From contig JAJRPG010000019.1 of assembly GCA_024280855.1 (NCBI GenBank), positions 1 through 56,303 on the forward strand: a stretch of DNA of 56,303 nt, written 5' to 3'. Position 1 is the stretch's first letter. Each line of letters opens with the position of its first letter. The notes under the pieces were generated by a model that saw only the letters and a list, made by a program, of their open reading frames with translations, ran no database searches and had not been told where the DNA came from. Position numbers and translations under genes: made by a program. This document shows, in pieces, positions 16,855-26,325 of the stretch. This DNA comes from Planctomycetota bacterium. Its GTDB lineage: Bacteria > Planctomycetota > Phycisphaerae > UBA1845.

Positions 16855-18300
16855 CTATCTCAATTTAACCGCAGATGAAGAAATGTTCAGGGGGACTGTA
16901 ATATCCTGGCGTAGATATTGGCACTGGTCACCAGTCTTTTCGCATACATAATACAAGGCGTATCCGGGCATCATAAAAACGGCTTCCTTCATTTTTGATG
17001 AAAGAGCTAATTCGATATCAACGGTTCGTTGTTCACTGCTTTCCGGCATTTGTGGGTTGCTATAGGTCCATTGGGCTTCACTTACGCTTACGCCGTTTGG
17101 CAGGGTAAACCAGACGTACAAATCTTCCGCTTCGTTATTCCACACGGCTTTTTTATCTGCAAGTCGGAAATTGATTTGCACGCGTAAGTGGCTACCGGGG
17201 CGAGCCATGGCAGGGGTTAAAATTGCTTCCATGTCAACAAGATGTAGGTTGTCGCGTGCGATCTGGCCTGATCGATCGACGTTTATCCTTAGGGCGCTTT
17301 TGTTATCCTTTTTATTGGCTTTCAATGGGCCGGCTAATTCTGATCCAGTTGGTTCTATAGGTAATTCAATGGGCGTATCGCCGCGCTTAACGATTTCGGT
17401 TCGTGCTTGTTCGACCCAATAATAAAAGTTATATGGCTTGTCGAGTCTTGGCCCGTATTGCTGAATGCGTCTACGCCAAATGTACTGATTGGGATTTATC
17501 GCCAATGCCCGGACCCATCGAATGACGGCGTTTTGGCCATCGCCGGGCTGATGTTGCGGAGATTCGAAGCGGCGGCGAAGGGCGACGCCGGATCGAAAAA
17601 AAGCTCGGCCATCCATGGGGTTTAGGGTGATGGCTCGGCGGTAGGCGTTGATGGTTTGGGTGTCTTTGTCCTTGCTATCGGAGAGGAATATCGCGTCGCC
17701 AAGGTTACGCCAAGCCGAGGCGGTTCCTTGTTGTTGGCTTAGGCTACGAAGTTGCGCGAGGGCTGGTTGATTGGCTATGTTATAATCTTTTGAAATGTTA
17801 ATGCGCGGGTAGTTTTGATTGAGAAAATCAGCCACAAATTTATCGGGCATAATCGAGGCATGTTGAACTACGCCCGACTCATCAATGGCTATCGGGATGG
17901 GGACTACAGAAACATTTAGTGTGTTGAGCGAGTCAACGAAGATAGGCCAATCTAGTTGCCGCCATTGTCGATAGAGCATAGCCCGCTCTGGATGTTGTTC
18001 TTGAACCACGCCGATGACGGTCAGGTTGTTAGCTTGTATAAAGGGGGCGACGAGTTTCTGCCACACTGGCAGTTGTCTTCTGCAGCCTGCTCACCAGGAG
18101 GCGAAGTTGATGAGCAGAACTTTTTTTCCGCGAAAATCGGATAATTTTCCGTTCTTTCCATCTAGTGTGGGCAATAGAAAATCGGGATACATTTGCCCGA
18201 CGTTTGTGCCAATTTCAGGCGGAGGGGCTTGCGAGGCACCGGACTGTTCGGCGGGGAGGACGTATAGGGCGATTAACATTGATCCGAGAATAAAACGCAT
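16855..18300 (-). CDS. Predicted selenoprotein: redoxin with UxxC motif, TPR-like region and C-terminal beta domain
   Basis: The frame starting at 18300 (AGGAG five bases upstream on the minus strand) has a signal peptide and a TlpA/AhpC-type redoxin domain: PDFLLPTLDG, LSDFRGKKVLLINFASW. It then meets a single TGA at 18093-18091 and continues in the same frame as AGCRRQLPVWQKLV for 411 more codons. Family members have Cys at this exact place (WCxxC), so the codon reads as selenocysteine 70 of 481, giving SWUAGCRRQLP. The cis-Pro loop VVPIPIAIDESG follows. Residues about 185-300 look like TPR helices. The C-terminal 150 residues are beta-rich with a Cys pair (CEKTGDQC) and faintly recall the DsbD N-terminal domain. 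A SECIS-like hairpin lies 18 bases after the TGA. The protein would act in the periplasm as a thiol oxidoreductase. The alternatives are a nonsense mutation or a sequencing error. TGA is used as a normal stop elsewhere in the window. Confidence 0.75.
18058..18072 (-). promoter_or_regulatory. Candidate bacterial SECIS hairpin
   Basis: On the minus strand CTGCCA GTG TGGCAG forms a perfect six-pair stem with a three-base loop whose first base is G. It begins 18 bases after the in-frame TGA, and its loop begins 24 bases after it. Bacterial SECIS elements are described as a stem-loop just downstream of the UGA, about 16-37 bases to a small apical loop with G among its first two bases; this fits. 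The stem is short and no bulged U is evident. Confidence 0.5.
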
Positions 18301-18444
18301 GTTGACTCCTGAATATCCATAGCTCGGCTCAAATCTTATAGTGCGGATGGGGGTATGTTGTCCAATTGGAAGCGGTTGTACTAGTTTTTTAGTTCATGGC
18401 ACTAGAAAAGCACGGGTACAAGACAGGGTTGGCGGCGAGTCATG

Positions 18445-18541
18445 TCAGAGCACCTGGCGCAAGCCTGGTGACATACAGCGTATGGATACAATTGGACATG
18501 TTGATTCATTCGGCCCGCAGGCTTGCGCCATGCGGCTCTGA
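18445..18541 (+). repeat. Paired-hairpin repeat family 1, copy A
   Basis: A 97-base element bounded by TCAGAGCACCTGGCGCAAGC at the left and GCTTGCGCCATGCGGCTCTG at the right. The ends are imperfect inverted repeats, and each arm can also fold on itself. Further copies lie at 43394-43496, 46335-46437 and 48998-49108. It is not coding. Confidence 0.85.
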
Positions 18542-18677
18542 CCCCGCTCGGTGTGCCCATCCCGGCGAAACGGTCTTGCACCAGAAACATACTGGCACGC
18601 TGGTGCTTGAGGCTGTCCGGTGATTTGGTTCTAGTAATAAGGCGTCTTATGGAAATCCGGTAGCGAAATGATATGCC

Positions 18678-18755
18678 GTCATTCCCGCGCAGGCGGGAAT
18701 CTAGAGCGAGGCCTCATGCGGGTTAAGACTGGATTCCCGCCTGCGCGGGAATGAC
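18678..18755. repeat. Inverted pair of ATTCCCGCGCAGGCGGGAAT element
   Basis: GTCATTCCCGCGCAGGCGGG begins at 18678 and its reverse complement ends at 18755, with about 30 bases between. Each half is itself an imperfect palindrome, so the unit can form a long cruciform. Elements of this sequence are widespread intergenic repeats in many Gram-negative genomes. Together with copy A of family 1 it fills much of the 18301-18814 gap, where I see no gene. Confidence 0.8.
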
Positions 18756-18814
18756 AGAGTCGCGACTTCGACTATGAATCATCGCCGGATGACTTCAAGC
18801 TGGCGAAAACCATG

Positions 18815-19834
18815 TCACTCGATTCGATGTTGTTTTCCGTTGGTTGGGACGGTTTGGTTTTTGGTGGGGATGGCTCTTATGCGGCGGCGCAGGGTCTCGA
18901 ACATGGTGTCGATGGGACCGTAGAGTGAAACCAGGTTTTTTCGGATGGTATCCAATTCTTTTTCGGTTCCAGGATTTTGGCGTATAGAAGTTTCTAGCGC
19001 GTTGATGGCTTCACGGTTGTGGTCTCGGTGGGCTAATGCTCGTTGTTTCATTTCGGTCAGGATTGAGCGGGCGGCGTCTTGCTGGCTTTCGTTGAGCGCG
19101 TAGCGTTTGATAAAATTCAGTACGAATTCGTCCCAGACGGATAATTCTTTTGTGATCTGATCGATTGGGATTAGGGCGTCCATGTTTGGTAGTACGGAGG
19201 TCGGGGGCGCTGGCGTACCGGATGGGCTGTCGTTTGATTGTGTCCGGGCCTGAGGCGTGGGTTGCCAGAAATCGGTAGGCTCTATGTCACCTTTTTCCCA
19301 TGCCTGTATTTTTGTGCGGGCTAATTGTAACCCTGCGGCTAATTGGAGTTGGTCTGTGTCGAAGATTATGCGTTGGTCGGGGGTTAAGACGCCACGGACC
19401 TCGGTTGCCCCTTCTAAGATTTGTTGGGAAATACCTTCGAGTATAGGTTGAGCGTGCTTGGCCCATAGCTGCACGTCCTCTTTGCGAGGGGGTTCCATAG
19501 CCATGCGCATTTCAAGAAATTGGTTGACGAGTGGCTGAATGTTACGGCGATTTTCCTGGAGAAATGCTGGCCAACGTTTGAGAATTTCTTTTTGTAGTTC
19601 TTCATGTTGCGCATCGTCTAGTTCATATTGCTGGCTAAGCTTCGCGGTCCAGCGGAGTAGCAAGGAATTCATGAGCTTGGGCGTTGGCCAAAGACCGTCC
19701 TGGTTTTGAGAGGAAAGATGCGGCGGTGTTTCTTGAGTTTGTTGAAGATTATTCGCTGAAGGCTTATGTTGGTCTTGTGCCAAAGTGCCTGCGGTGGGCA
19801 TTATGGCTATAAGTATGAGTATCGCGGTTTTCAT
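18815..19834 (-). CDS. Exported helical protein of unknown function
   Basis: 339 residues. A signal peptide is clear (MKTAILILIAIMPTAGTLAQ). The rest is mostly predicted helix, rich in Gln, Glu and Arg, without Cys. Two stretches resemble each other in outline: KLSQQYELDDAQHEELQKEI (after residue 60) and FIKRYALNESQQDAARSILT (after residue 235), each followed by further charged helix, and one contains VRGVLTPDQRIIFD. This layout recalls the LTxxQ/Spy-type periplasmic helical proteins, but I do not claim membership. A Pro-rich linker (residues about 190-215) separates the halves. No operon partner is evident; the next gene upstream is divergent. Confidence 0.7.
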   Translation of the reverse strand: MKTAILILIAIMPTAGTLAQDQHKPSANNLQQTQETPPHLSSQNQDGLWPTPKLMNSLLLRWTAKLSQQYELDDAQHEELQKEILKRWPAFLQENRRNIQPLVNQFLEMRMAMEPPRKEDVQLWAKHAQPILEGISQQILEGATEVRGVLTPDQRIIFDTDQLQLAAGLQLARTKIQAWEKGDIEPTDFWQPTPQARTQSNDSPSGTPAPPTSVLPNMDALIPIDQITKELSVWDEFVLNFIKRYALNESQQDAARSILTEMKQRALAHRDHNREAINALETSIRQNPGTEKELDTIRKNLVSLYGPIDTMFETLRRRIRAIPTKNQTVPTNGKQHRIE

Positions 19835-19906
19835 GAGTGTACTCTATTTCCTTCGGGCGAACGTGGCCGTTTTAGTTATTGTCGCCGTTCTTAAGATCGA
19901 CCTACT

Positions 19907-20662
19907 ATGTCGCATATTGTCACCATTGTGATCCCAACTTTCAACCGCTTATCAAAATTGCGTCGTTGTATAGAAAAGATTCGGCTACATGTGACTCATC
20001 CCCATGAGGTGGTGGTCGTAGACGGCGGGTCTGAGGATGGGGCGAGGGAATGGCTGAGCGAGCAGGCTGATCTTCGTGTGATTTATGAGAAGGAGCGAGA
20101 GGGGGCGGTTCGGGCGTTTAACAAGGGGTTTCGGGCTGCGACGGGGCATTATGTGATGTGGCTTAATGATGATGCGTATCCTCTGGCTGGCAGCGTTGAA
20201 GCGGCAGTGGATATGCTGGAGCGGCCTGAATTAACTGATGTGGGGATGGTGGCCTTTTATCATAATTGGCATAGTGAGCGAAATGTGTTGGACCGGGTGA
20301 TGCACGAGGGACGGTCGTATGAGCTTTGCCATGTTCGTGGGTATCCATATGCCAATTTTGGCTTGCTTCGACGCTCACTGTTGCAAGATGTGGGGTATGC
20401 GGATGAGCGGTATTACTTTTTCGGGTTCGACCCCGACCTTTCTTTGACGCTGCAAATAGAGAAGAAACTCGCGGTTTTGGGGTGTCGTGAGGCGTTGATA
20501 CATCATGACGAAGTTCACGACGAGCGTAAAACAGATGATCTTAGCCGGGGGGATGAGGATAATGCGAAATTATTTGCCAAATGGGATTTACCCGCGCCAG
20601 GCAGCTATCCTGACCCTGGTCCGGGGTATCTGGACATGCTCGCTTCGCGCGGGTTGATATAG
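19907..20662 (+). CDS. Family 2 glycosyltransferase
   Basis: 251 residues with the GT-A fold pattern of GT2: IVTIVIPTFNRLSKLRRCIE at the start, VVVDGGSEDGAREWL (the nucleotide-binding Asp), REGAVRAFNKGFRAATGHYV, then WLNDDAYPLAG, where NDDA takes the place of the usual metal-binding DxD. Later comes FFGFDPDLSLTLQIEKK, a plausible acceptor-side Asp region. No membrane segment is seen, so the protein is cytoplasmic and would transfer a sugar from a nucleotide donor, perhaps for surface polysaccharide or protein glycosylation. The substrate cannot be told from sequence. It stands alone between a divergent gene and an ACT protein. Confidence 0.85.
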   Translation: MSHIVTIVIPTFNRLSKLRRCIEKIRLHVTHPHEVVVVDGGSEDGAREWLSEQADLRVIYEKEREGAVRAFNKGFRAATGHYVMWLNDDAYPLAGSVEAAVDMLERPELTDVGMVAFYHNWHSERNVLDRVMHEGRSYELCHVRGYPYANFGLLRRSLLQDVGYADERYYFFGFDPDLSLTLQIEKKLAVLGCREALIHHDEVHDERKTDDLSRGDEDNAKLFAKWDLPAPGSYPDPGPGYLDMLASRGLI

Positions 20663-20803
20663 GTGTTCGACATGCGTTGATTTTGTTGGGATAAGTGGGG
20701 GCGAAGTTAGCCGCTTGAGTAGTAGGTCTATCTTCCGGTATACTAATGGCTTGTTACGCAAGGGTAGTTCCAGATCGTAGTTTTTTAGGGTGAGGTATTC
20801 GCG

Positions 20804-21391
20804 ATGACGACGAGTCCGTCAGCAAATCTTGAAAAGCAGCACGCGGCGCTGTGGCTTATTGGTTCTGATATGCCGGGGCTGTTGCGTTTGGGGGCGGAGT
20901 TTGTTCGCAACCACAATGGCAACATCGATAAGGATATTGCGGATAAGTTTGGCGAAAGCGCCGTGGTTTTTATGAGCGTTACGGCTGACCCTAAAGATAT
21001 CGAGCAAATGGATAAGGACAAAGGCTCGCTCAAGGATGCCAGCGGATGTGGGGTTGTGTTTCAGCCTATGCAAGAGCCTACGGTTCCAGAGGGTTATCAG
21101 CCTGACTTGTATGGCTTTGATATTGTGACTGATGATAAAGCCGGTTTGATCGCTGAGATTTCTGAAATTGTTGACCAATTTGGGATGCTGATTGTTGGTC
21201 ATACGGGCGAGCGTCGGGTGGTTCCAGGGCCTAGGCCTTTGATACAGGGTGGTCAGAAGTTTATTGTGATGCTCCCTGGCGAATTTGATTATGCGGGATT
21301 TAATCAAAAGCTTGGTGATATTGTTAAAAATCATAATGGCCAGACGGTGACGCCGCTGCGTGTTGTGCCTGGCTTATTGTGGTGGTGGTAA
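20804..21391 (+). CDS. Two-ACT-domain protein, GcvR-like
   Basis: 195 residues comprising two ACT domains: ALWLIGSDMPGLLRLGAEFV with NIDKDIADKFGESAVVFMSV, and then YGFDIVTDDKAGLIAEISEI with FIVMLPGEFDYAGFNQKLGD. Gly and Asp at the ligand-binding turns are in place (SDMPGL, TDDKAGL). Stand-alone double-ACT proteins of this size resemble GcvR, which senses glycine, but many are of unknown role, and no glycine-cleavage genes are near. GAGG lies about ten bases before the ATG. The protein is cytoplasmic. It ends in Trp-Trp-Trp, which is unusual. Confidence 0.8.
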   Translation: MTTSPSANLEKQHAALWLIGSDMPGLLRLGAEFVRNHNGNIDKDIADKFGESAVVFMSVTADPKDIEQMDKDKGSLKDASGCGVVFQPMQEPTVPEGYQPDLYGFDIVTDDKAGLIAEISEIVDQFGMLIVGHTGERRVVPGPRPLIQGGQKFIVMLPGEFDYAGFNQKLGDIVKNHNGQTVTPLRVVPGLLWWW

Positions 21392-21448
21392 TCACGGCCT
21401 TTGTCACGGTCGGCGAATTATTGGCATCATCTCTGATGGAAAGCGGTG

Positions 21449-21688
21449 TTATGCTTCTTCAGGTTCTTCATCCTCGTATTCGTCGTCGTCTTCATATTCG
21501 CCTGGTAATAGCCAAAGATGGACTAAGTAGGAAAAGATGACGGCGCTGATGAACGAGCCGACATAGTCCGGTGTTATCATTTCATAGGCCATCAACTTAA
21601 CGGCCGCGACCCATGCGATTACCACTAATGTAAATATGGTGAACAGACATTTCCAGAAGAGCGGGGCTTCAAAGGGTAGTTTACTCAT
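21449..21688 (-). CDS. Small two-segment membrane protein with acidic tail
   Basis: 79 residues. Two hydrophobic segments are visible, FWKCLFTIFTLVVIAWVAAV and YVGSFISAVIFSYLVHLWLL, followed by a strongly acidic C-terminal tail in which nearly every residue after LPGEYE is Asp, Glu or Tyr. GAAGG precedes the ATG on the minus strand. The tail could bind metal or interact with basic partners. I do not recognise the family. It lies between the ACT protein (convergent) and the copper ATPase (same strand, 183 bases away). Confidence 0.65.
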   Translation of the reverse strand: MSKLPFEAPLFWKCLFTIFTLVVIAWVAAVKLMAYEMITPDYVGSFISAVIFSYLVHLWLLPGEYEDDDEYEDEEPEEA

Positions 21689-21786
21689 ATTGTACCTTCT
21701 GTGTCCTGTGTTGTTTTGGAAATCTAATTCGTCAATTAGTCTGATGTAGCTTTATTATCGTCTGAACCGCATTTCATATCTTGACT

Positions 21787-21841
21787 CCGCGCAAGCTGAA
21801 GCATGCGGCTCGATAGTCGCGCAGGCTGTCGCATGCGACTT
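21787..21841. repeat. Family 2 hairpin repeat, two tandem copies
   Basis: CCGCGCAAGCTGAAGCATGC followed by GGCTCG (21787-21812), then a related unit TCGCGCAGGCTGTCGCATGC followed by GACT (21817-21840). Other copies lie at 26294-26319, 46495-46519 and 55828-55853. All follow the pattern CCGCGCRRGYTRAARCNYGC plus GGCTC. Confidence 0.75.
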
Positions 21842-21871
21842 GTTATTTAGTAGATTAAATGTTTGTATTCG

Positions 21872-24088
21872 TCAAGAACGCAGCCGGAGTGAGTTCAGTA
21901 CGACGCTGATGGATGAGCACATCATGGCTATGGCGGCTAGGCCTGGCGGGATTATGCCCAGGACGGCGAGGGGAATGGCTAATAAGTTGTAGAAAAACGC
22001 CCAGAACAGGTTTTGCTTGATGATGCGCACGCTACGTTGTGACAAGTCGATGACGCATTGGATGTTTCCAATATCATGATGCACAATGGTGATGTCTGCG
22101 GCGCTGGCGGCGATGTCGGTGGCGCTGGCGAAGGTGAGGCCTACATGGGCGGCGGTGAGGGCGGGGGCGTCGTTGATGCCGTCGCCTACAAAGCCAACGC
22201 GAAGCCCGTTTTCCTGCCTGCGACGAACTTCATCTAGTTTGTCGGTTGGCGTCATTTCGCTGATGACGTCGGTTATGCCAAGTTGCAGAGCGATGGCTTT
22301 AGCATTTGAGGCGTTGTCGCCAGTGAGCATAGCTGTGGTGATGCCGCGCTTGTGGATGGCGGCGATGGCAGCGGCTGCGCCGTTTACGATTTTGTCTGAT
22401 AGACCGATGACGCCCACGCAGCGATTCTCTACGGCGAGGAGGACGGCTGTTTGTCCGGCGGCAGCTCTAGCCTCTACGAGCGGAAGGGCGGCGGTTAGGT
22501 CTATGTGGTTGTCCGCGAGAAAGCGCGCACTTCCGACGAGAATATGCTGCGAATCAAGCTTGGCTGATACCCCTCGGCCTGGCGTGGAGGAAAAAGTTTC
22601 CGGGTCAGCTAGGGAAAGGTTTCGTTTTTTGGCTTCTGCGACAAGGGCTTTGGCGATGGGGTGTTGGGCGTATTGGTTCGCGGCGGCGGCGAAGGTGAGG
22701 ACGTCGTTTTCTGTGAAGGTGGCGTCGTCGTGGAGTACGTCAATGTGCGTGACTGCGGGCTGGCCGACGGTAAGTGTTCCTGTTTTATCAAACAAAATAC
22801 AATCGAGCTTGGCGGCTCGCTCTAATCCGGCGGCGTCTCGCACGAGGATGCCGCGCAGTGCGGCTGAGCTGGTGGCGACCATGATGGCGGTGGGGGTGGC
22901 GAGGCCCATCGCGCAGGGGCAGGCGATGACGAGTACGGCGACGGCTCGGTTGATGGCAGTGCCTAAGGTGGCGTCAGTTATGAGGAGCAGTCCAACAATA
23001 GTGAGAAGGGCGATGGCTATGACTATGGGGACGAACACGCCAGCTACCTGGTCAGCGATGCGCTGCATTTTGGTCTTGCCAGCTTGGGCATCTTCCACGG
23101 CTCGGATGATGCGGCCCATAGCGGAGTCTGCGCCGACGTGAGTGGCTTGTATGGTGACAAGTCCTTCAGCGATGCGTGAGCCAGCCAGGACGTTGTCGCC
23201 TATTTCAAGTGGTTTGAGGGCAGATTCTCCGGTTAAAACGCTTTCGTCTACGCTACATTGGCCTTCAATGATTTGTCCATCGATGGCTATGATGGTGTCC
23301 TGGGCTGCGCGGATGTGGTCGCCAATGTGGATGCGTTCGATGCGCACTTCTTGTGGACCGTCGTCTTCGATGCGTAGTGCGGTGAGTGGAATGCGCTGGA
23401 CTAACGCGCTGATGGAGGACGCGGCACTGTGCTTGGCGCGGATTTCAAGGTATCGACCTATGTTGATGAAGGTGAGAATCATGGCTGCGGTGTTGAAGTG
23501 CATGGTGGGGGCGTGGGCGATGAATAATTGCCATAAGCCTGACAAGACCGCCGCAGTAACGCCGAGTGAGATGAGCAGGTCCATGTTGCCTCTGCGAGCG
23601 ACTAGAGCGCGAAACCCACCGGCAAGGATGGGAGCGCCTGCGGGTGAAGCGAGCAGTAGTAAGCAAAGGATAGCCTGGACGACGACCGGCCAAATGGGTG
23701 AATCTTGATGGCCACCCTGGAGAATGGGGGCCAGCCAATGTAGTGCGAAAATGGGGACCGCAAGGCCAATCGCTTGTCCGAGTGCCTGCCGCTGTTGTCG
23801 AAGTGTTGATTGTTGTGTGTGTTGGAGGCCTGAGGCGATTCGGTCTCCCTGGCGAAAAGTTTCGGCGTCATAGCCAACACGGCGGACGGCTTCGATGAGC
23901 TGCTGTTTTGTGACGCCAGATTCGACGGGGGTGACGGTGGCGATTTCGGTGGTCAGGTTGACCTGGGCAGCGGCTACGCCAGGTACTTTGGAGAGGGCGT
24001 TTTCAACATGAGAGACGCAGCTTCCGCAGGTCATGCCCTCGATGCGGAGGCGGATGGTGTCAAGGTTGGTTGGTGGGGGGGGAGCCAA
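21872..24088 (-). CDS. copA: Copper-translocating P1B-type ATPase
   Basis: About 738 residues. In order: a heavy-metal domain with EGMTCGSC near residue 20; membrane helices; DESVLTGES in the actuator region; ACPCAMGLATPTA, whose CPC motif marks Cu(+)/Ag(+) transport; DKTGTLT with the phosphorylated Asp; QHPIAKALVAEA with the HP motif; TPGRGVSA; and GDGINDAPALTAAHVG. It pumps Cu(I) out of the cytoplasm. The open frame reaches an ATG at 24199, but that would overlap the upstream chaperone gene by 110 bases; a TTG at 24088, one base after the chaperone stop, is a more sensible start. A run of C codes PPPP right after it. The gene forms an operon with the preceding HMA gene. Confidence 0.92.
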   Translation of the reverse strand: MAPPPPTNLDTIRLRIEGMTCGSCVSHVENALSKVPGVAAAQVNLTTEIATVTPVESGVTKQQLIEAVRRVGYDAETFRQGDRIASGLQHTQQSTLRQQRQALGQAIGLAVPIFALHWLAPILQGGHQDSPIWPVVVQAILCLLLLASPAGAPILAGGFRALVARRGNMDLLISLGVTAAVLSGLWQLFIAHAPTMHFNTAAMILTFINIGRYLEIRAKHSAASSISALVQRIPLTALRIEDDGPQEVRIERIHIGDHIRAAQDTIIAIDGQIIEGQCSVDESVLTGESALKPLEIGDNVLAGSRIAEGLVTIQATHVGADSAMGRIIRAVEDAQAGKTKMQRIADQVAGVFVPIVIAIALLTIVGLLLITDATLGTAINRAVAVLVIACPCAMGLATPTAIMVATSSAALRGILVRDAAGLERAAKLDCILFDKTGTLTVGQPAVTHIDVLHDDATFTENDVLTFAAAANQYAQHPIAKALVAEAKKRNLSLADPETFSSTPGRGVSAKLDSQHILVGSARFLADNHIDLTAALPLVEARAAAGQTAVLLAVENRCVGVIGLSDKIVNGAAAAIAAIHKRGITTAMLTGDNASNAKAIALQLGITDVISEMTPTDKLDEVRRRQENGLRVGFVGDGINDAPALTAAHVGLTFASATDIAASAADITIVHHDIGNIQCVIDLSQRSVRIIKQNLFWAFFYNLLAIPLAVLGIIPPGLAAIAMMCSSISVVLNSLRLRS

Positions 24089-24089
24089 T

Positions 24090-24332
24090 TTATTTGGTGT
24101 CTCGCTCTGTGGAAAAAGCCGTGACGGTGAATTGTCCACCTTGGGTGATGGACTCGATGATTTCACGTTTGGTTGTTTGTGAGTCGTCCAGCGTGACAAC
24201 GACTTGGCCTAGCGTGACCTGGATGGATGGCAGGCCCGTTATTTTTCCGAGGGCGGATTCGATGCGTTGGATGCACGAGTCGCAATGCATGCCGTTAATG
24301 TCGAGCGTTAGTTTTGTTGGGGTGTTGTCCAT
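24090..24332 (-). CDS. Copper chaperone-like HMA protein (CopZ-type)
   Basis: 80 residues, a single heavy-metal-associated domain: LTLDINGMHCDSCIQRIESA with the metal-binding MxCxxC, then ITGLPSIQVTLGQVVVTLDD. CopZ-type chaperones carry Cu(I) to the CopA ATPase, which is encoded immediately downstream on the same strand. Its TAA stop and the probable ATPase start are separated by one base, so the two are translationally linked. It is likely induced by copper, though I found no operator. It could equally be seen as a split second HMA domain of the pump. Confidence 0.85.
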   Translation of the reverse strand: MDNTPTKLTLDINGMHCDSCIQRIESALGKITGLPSIQVTLGQVVVTLDDSQTTKREIIESITQGGQFTVTAFSTERDTK

Positions 24333-24426
24333 GAAGTTCTCGCAAGGTATCCAGATCGTATATCTACGCTATTGTAGCTAGCTTAGGAGTAAGGACCAGT
24401 GTGGGCGACCCATTTGGGAATGTCCG

Positions 24427-24463
24427 TCCCCCACCCTTTGCCAGTAGGCAAACAATGGGGCAC
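24427..24463. repeat. Family 3 hairpin repeat, copy 1
   Basis: TCCCCCACCC, then stem TTTGCC AGTA GGCAAA, then CAATGGGGCAC. Both the inner stem and the outer CCCC/GGGG can pair. An identical copy lies at 43327-43363, and a diverged inverted copy at 43184-43220. Confidence 0.8.
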
Positions 24464-24515
24464 CCGCTTAGAGATTAAGGGTCAGTAGGGACGATGGTTG
24501 GTCGTTTGGTCTGGC

Positions 24516-24575
24516 TTGAGATAATATCTCTTGAGATAATATCTCATGGGATAGCATCCCTTGGGATAATGTTCG
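24516..24575. promoter_or_regulatory. Four tandem 15-base palindromic units before nadE (operator array)
   Basis: Four adjacent units: TTGAGATAATATCTC (24516), the same again (24531), ATGGGATAGCATCCC (24546) and TTGGGATAATGTTCG (24561). The first two contain GAGATAATATCTC, a perfect palindrome about a central A. In unit 3 both arms changed together (GGGAT/ATCCC), so the symmetry is kept; unit 4 is degraded on the right. The array ends seven bases before the first nadE ATG. It looks like binding sites for a dimeric regulator. The identity of the regulator is unknown. Confidence 0.7.
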
Positions 24576-24581
24576 TTTGAT

Positions 24582-26243
<1,662 letters not shown>

Positions 26244-26293
26244 GTTTTAAGTTTCGGGGCTGATAACTGACTGTACCAATTACAGTCTTGCGT

Positions 26294-26319
26294 CCGCGCG
26301 GGTTGAAACCCGCGGCTCG
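26294..26319. repeat. Family 2 hairpin repeat
   Basis: CCGCGCGGGTTGAAACCCGC followed by GGCTCG. CGGGTT and AACCCG form a strong stem around GA. It lies between the convergent ends of nadE and the rubrerythrin-like gene and could act as a terminator in both directions, but no T run follows closely. Confidence 0.75.
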
Positions 26320-26325
26320 TTTCTA

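Noticed and set aside
18091-18093. Reading TGA as a reassigned sense codon across the genome
   Set aside because: TGA ends several other genes here (flgI, flgA, csrA-neighbouring genes, the histidine kinase) at sensible family lengths, so there is no general code change.
22086-23708. Long plus-strand frames opposite the copper ATPase
   Set aside because: They lie wholly antisense to a gene with all P-type ATPase motifs, and their Ala/Met/Ser-rich composition is typical of shadow frames.
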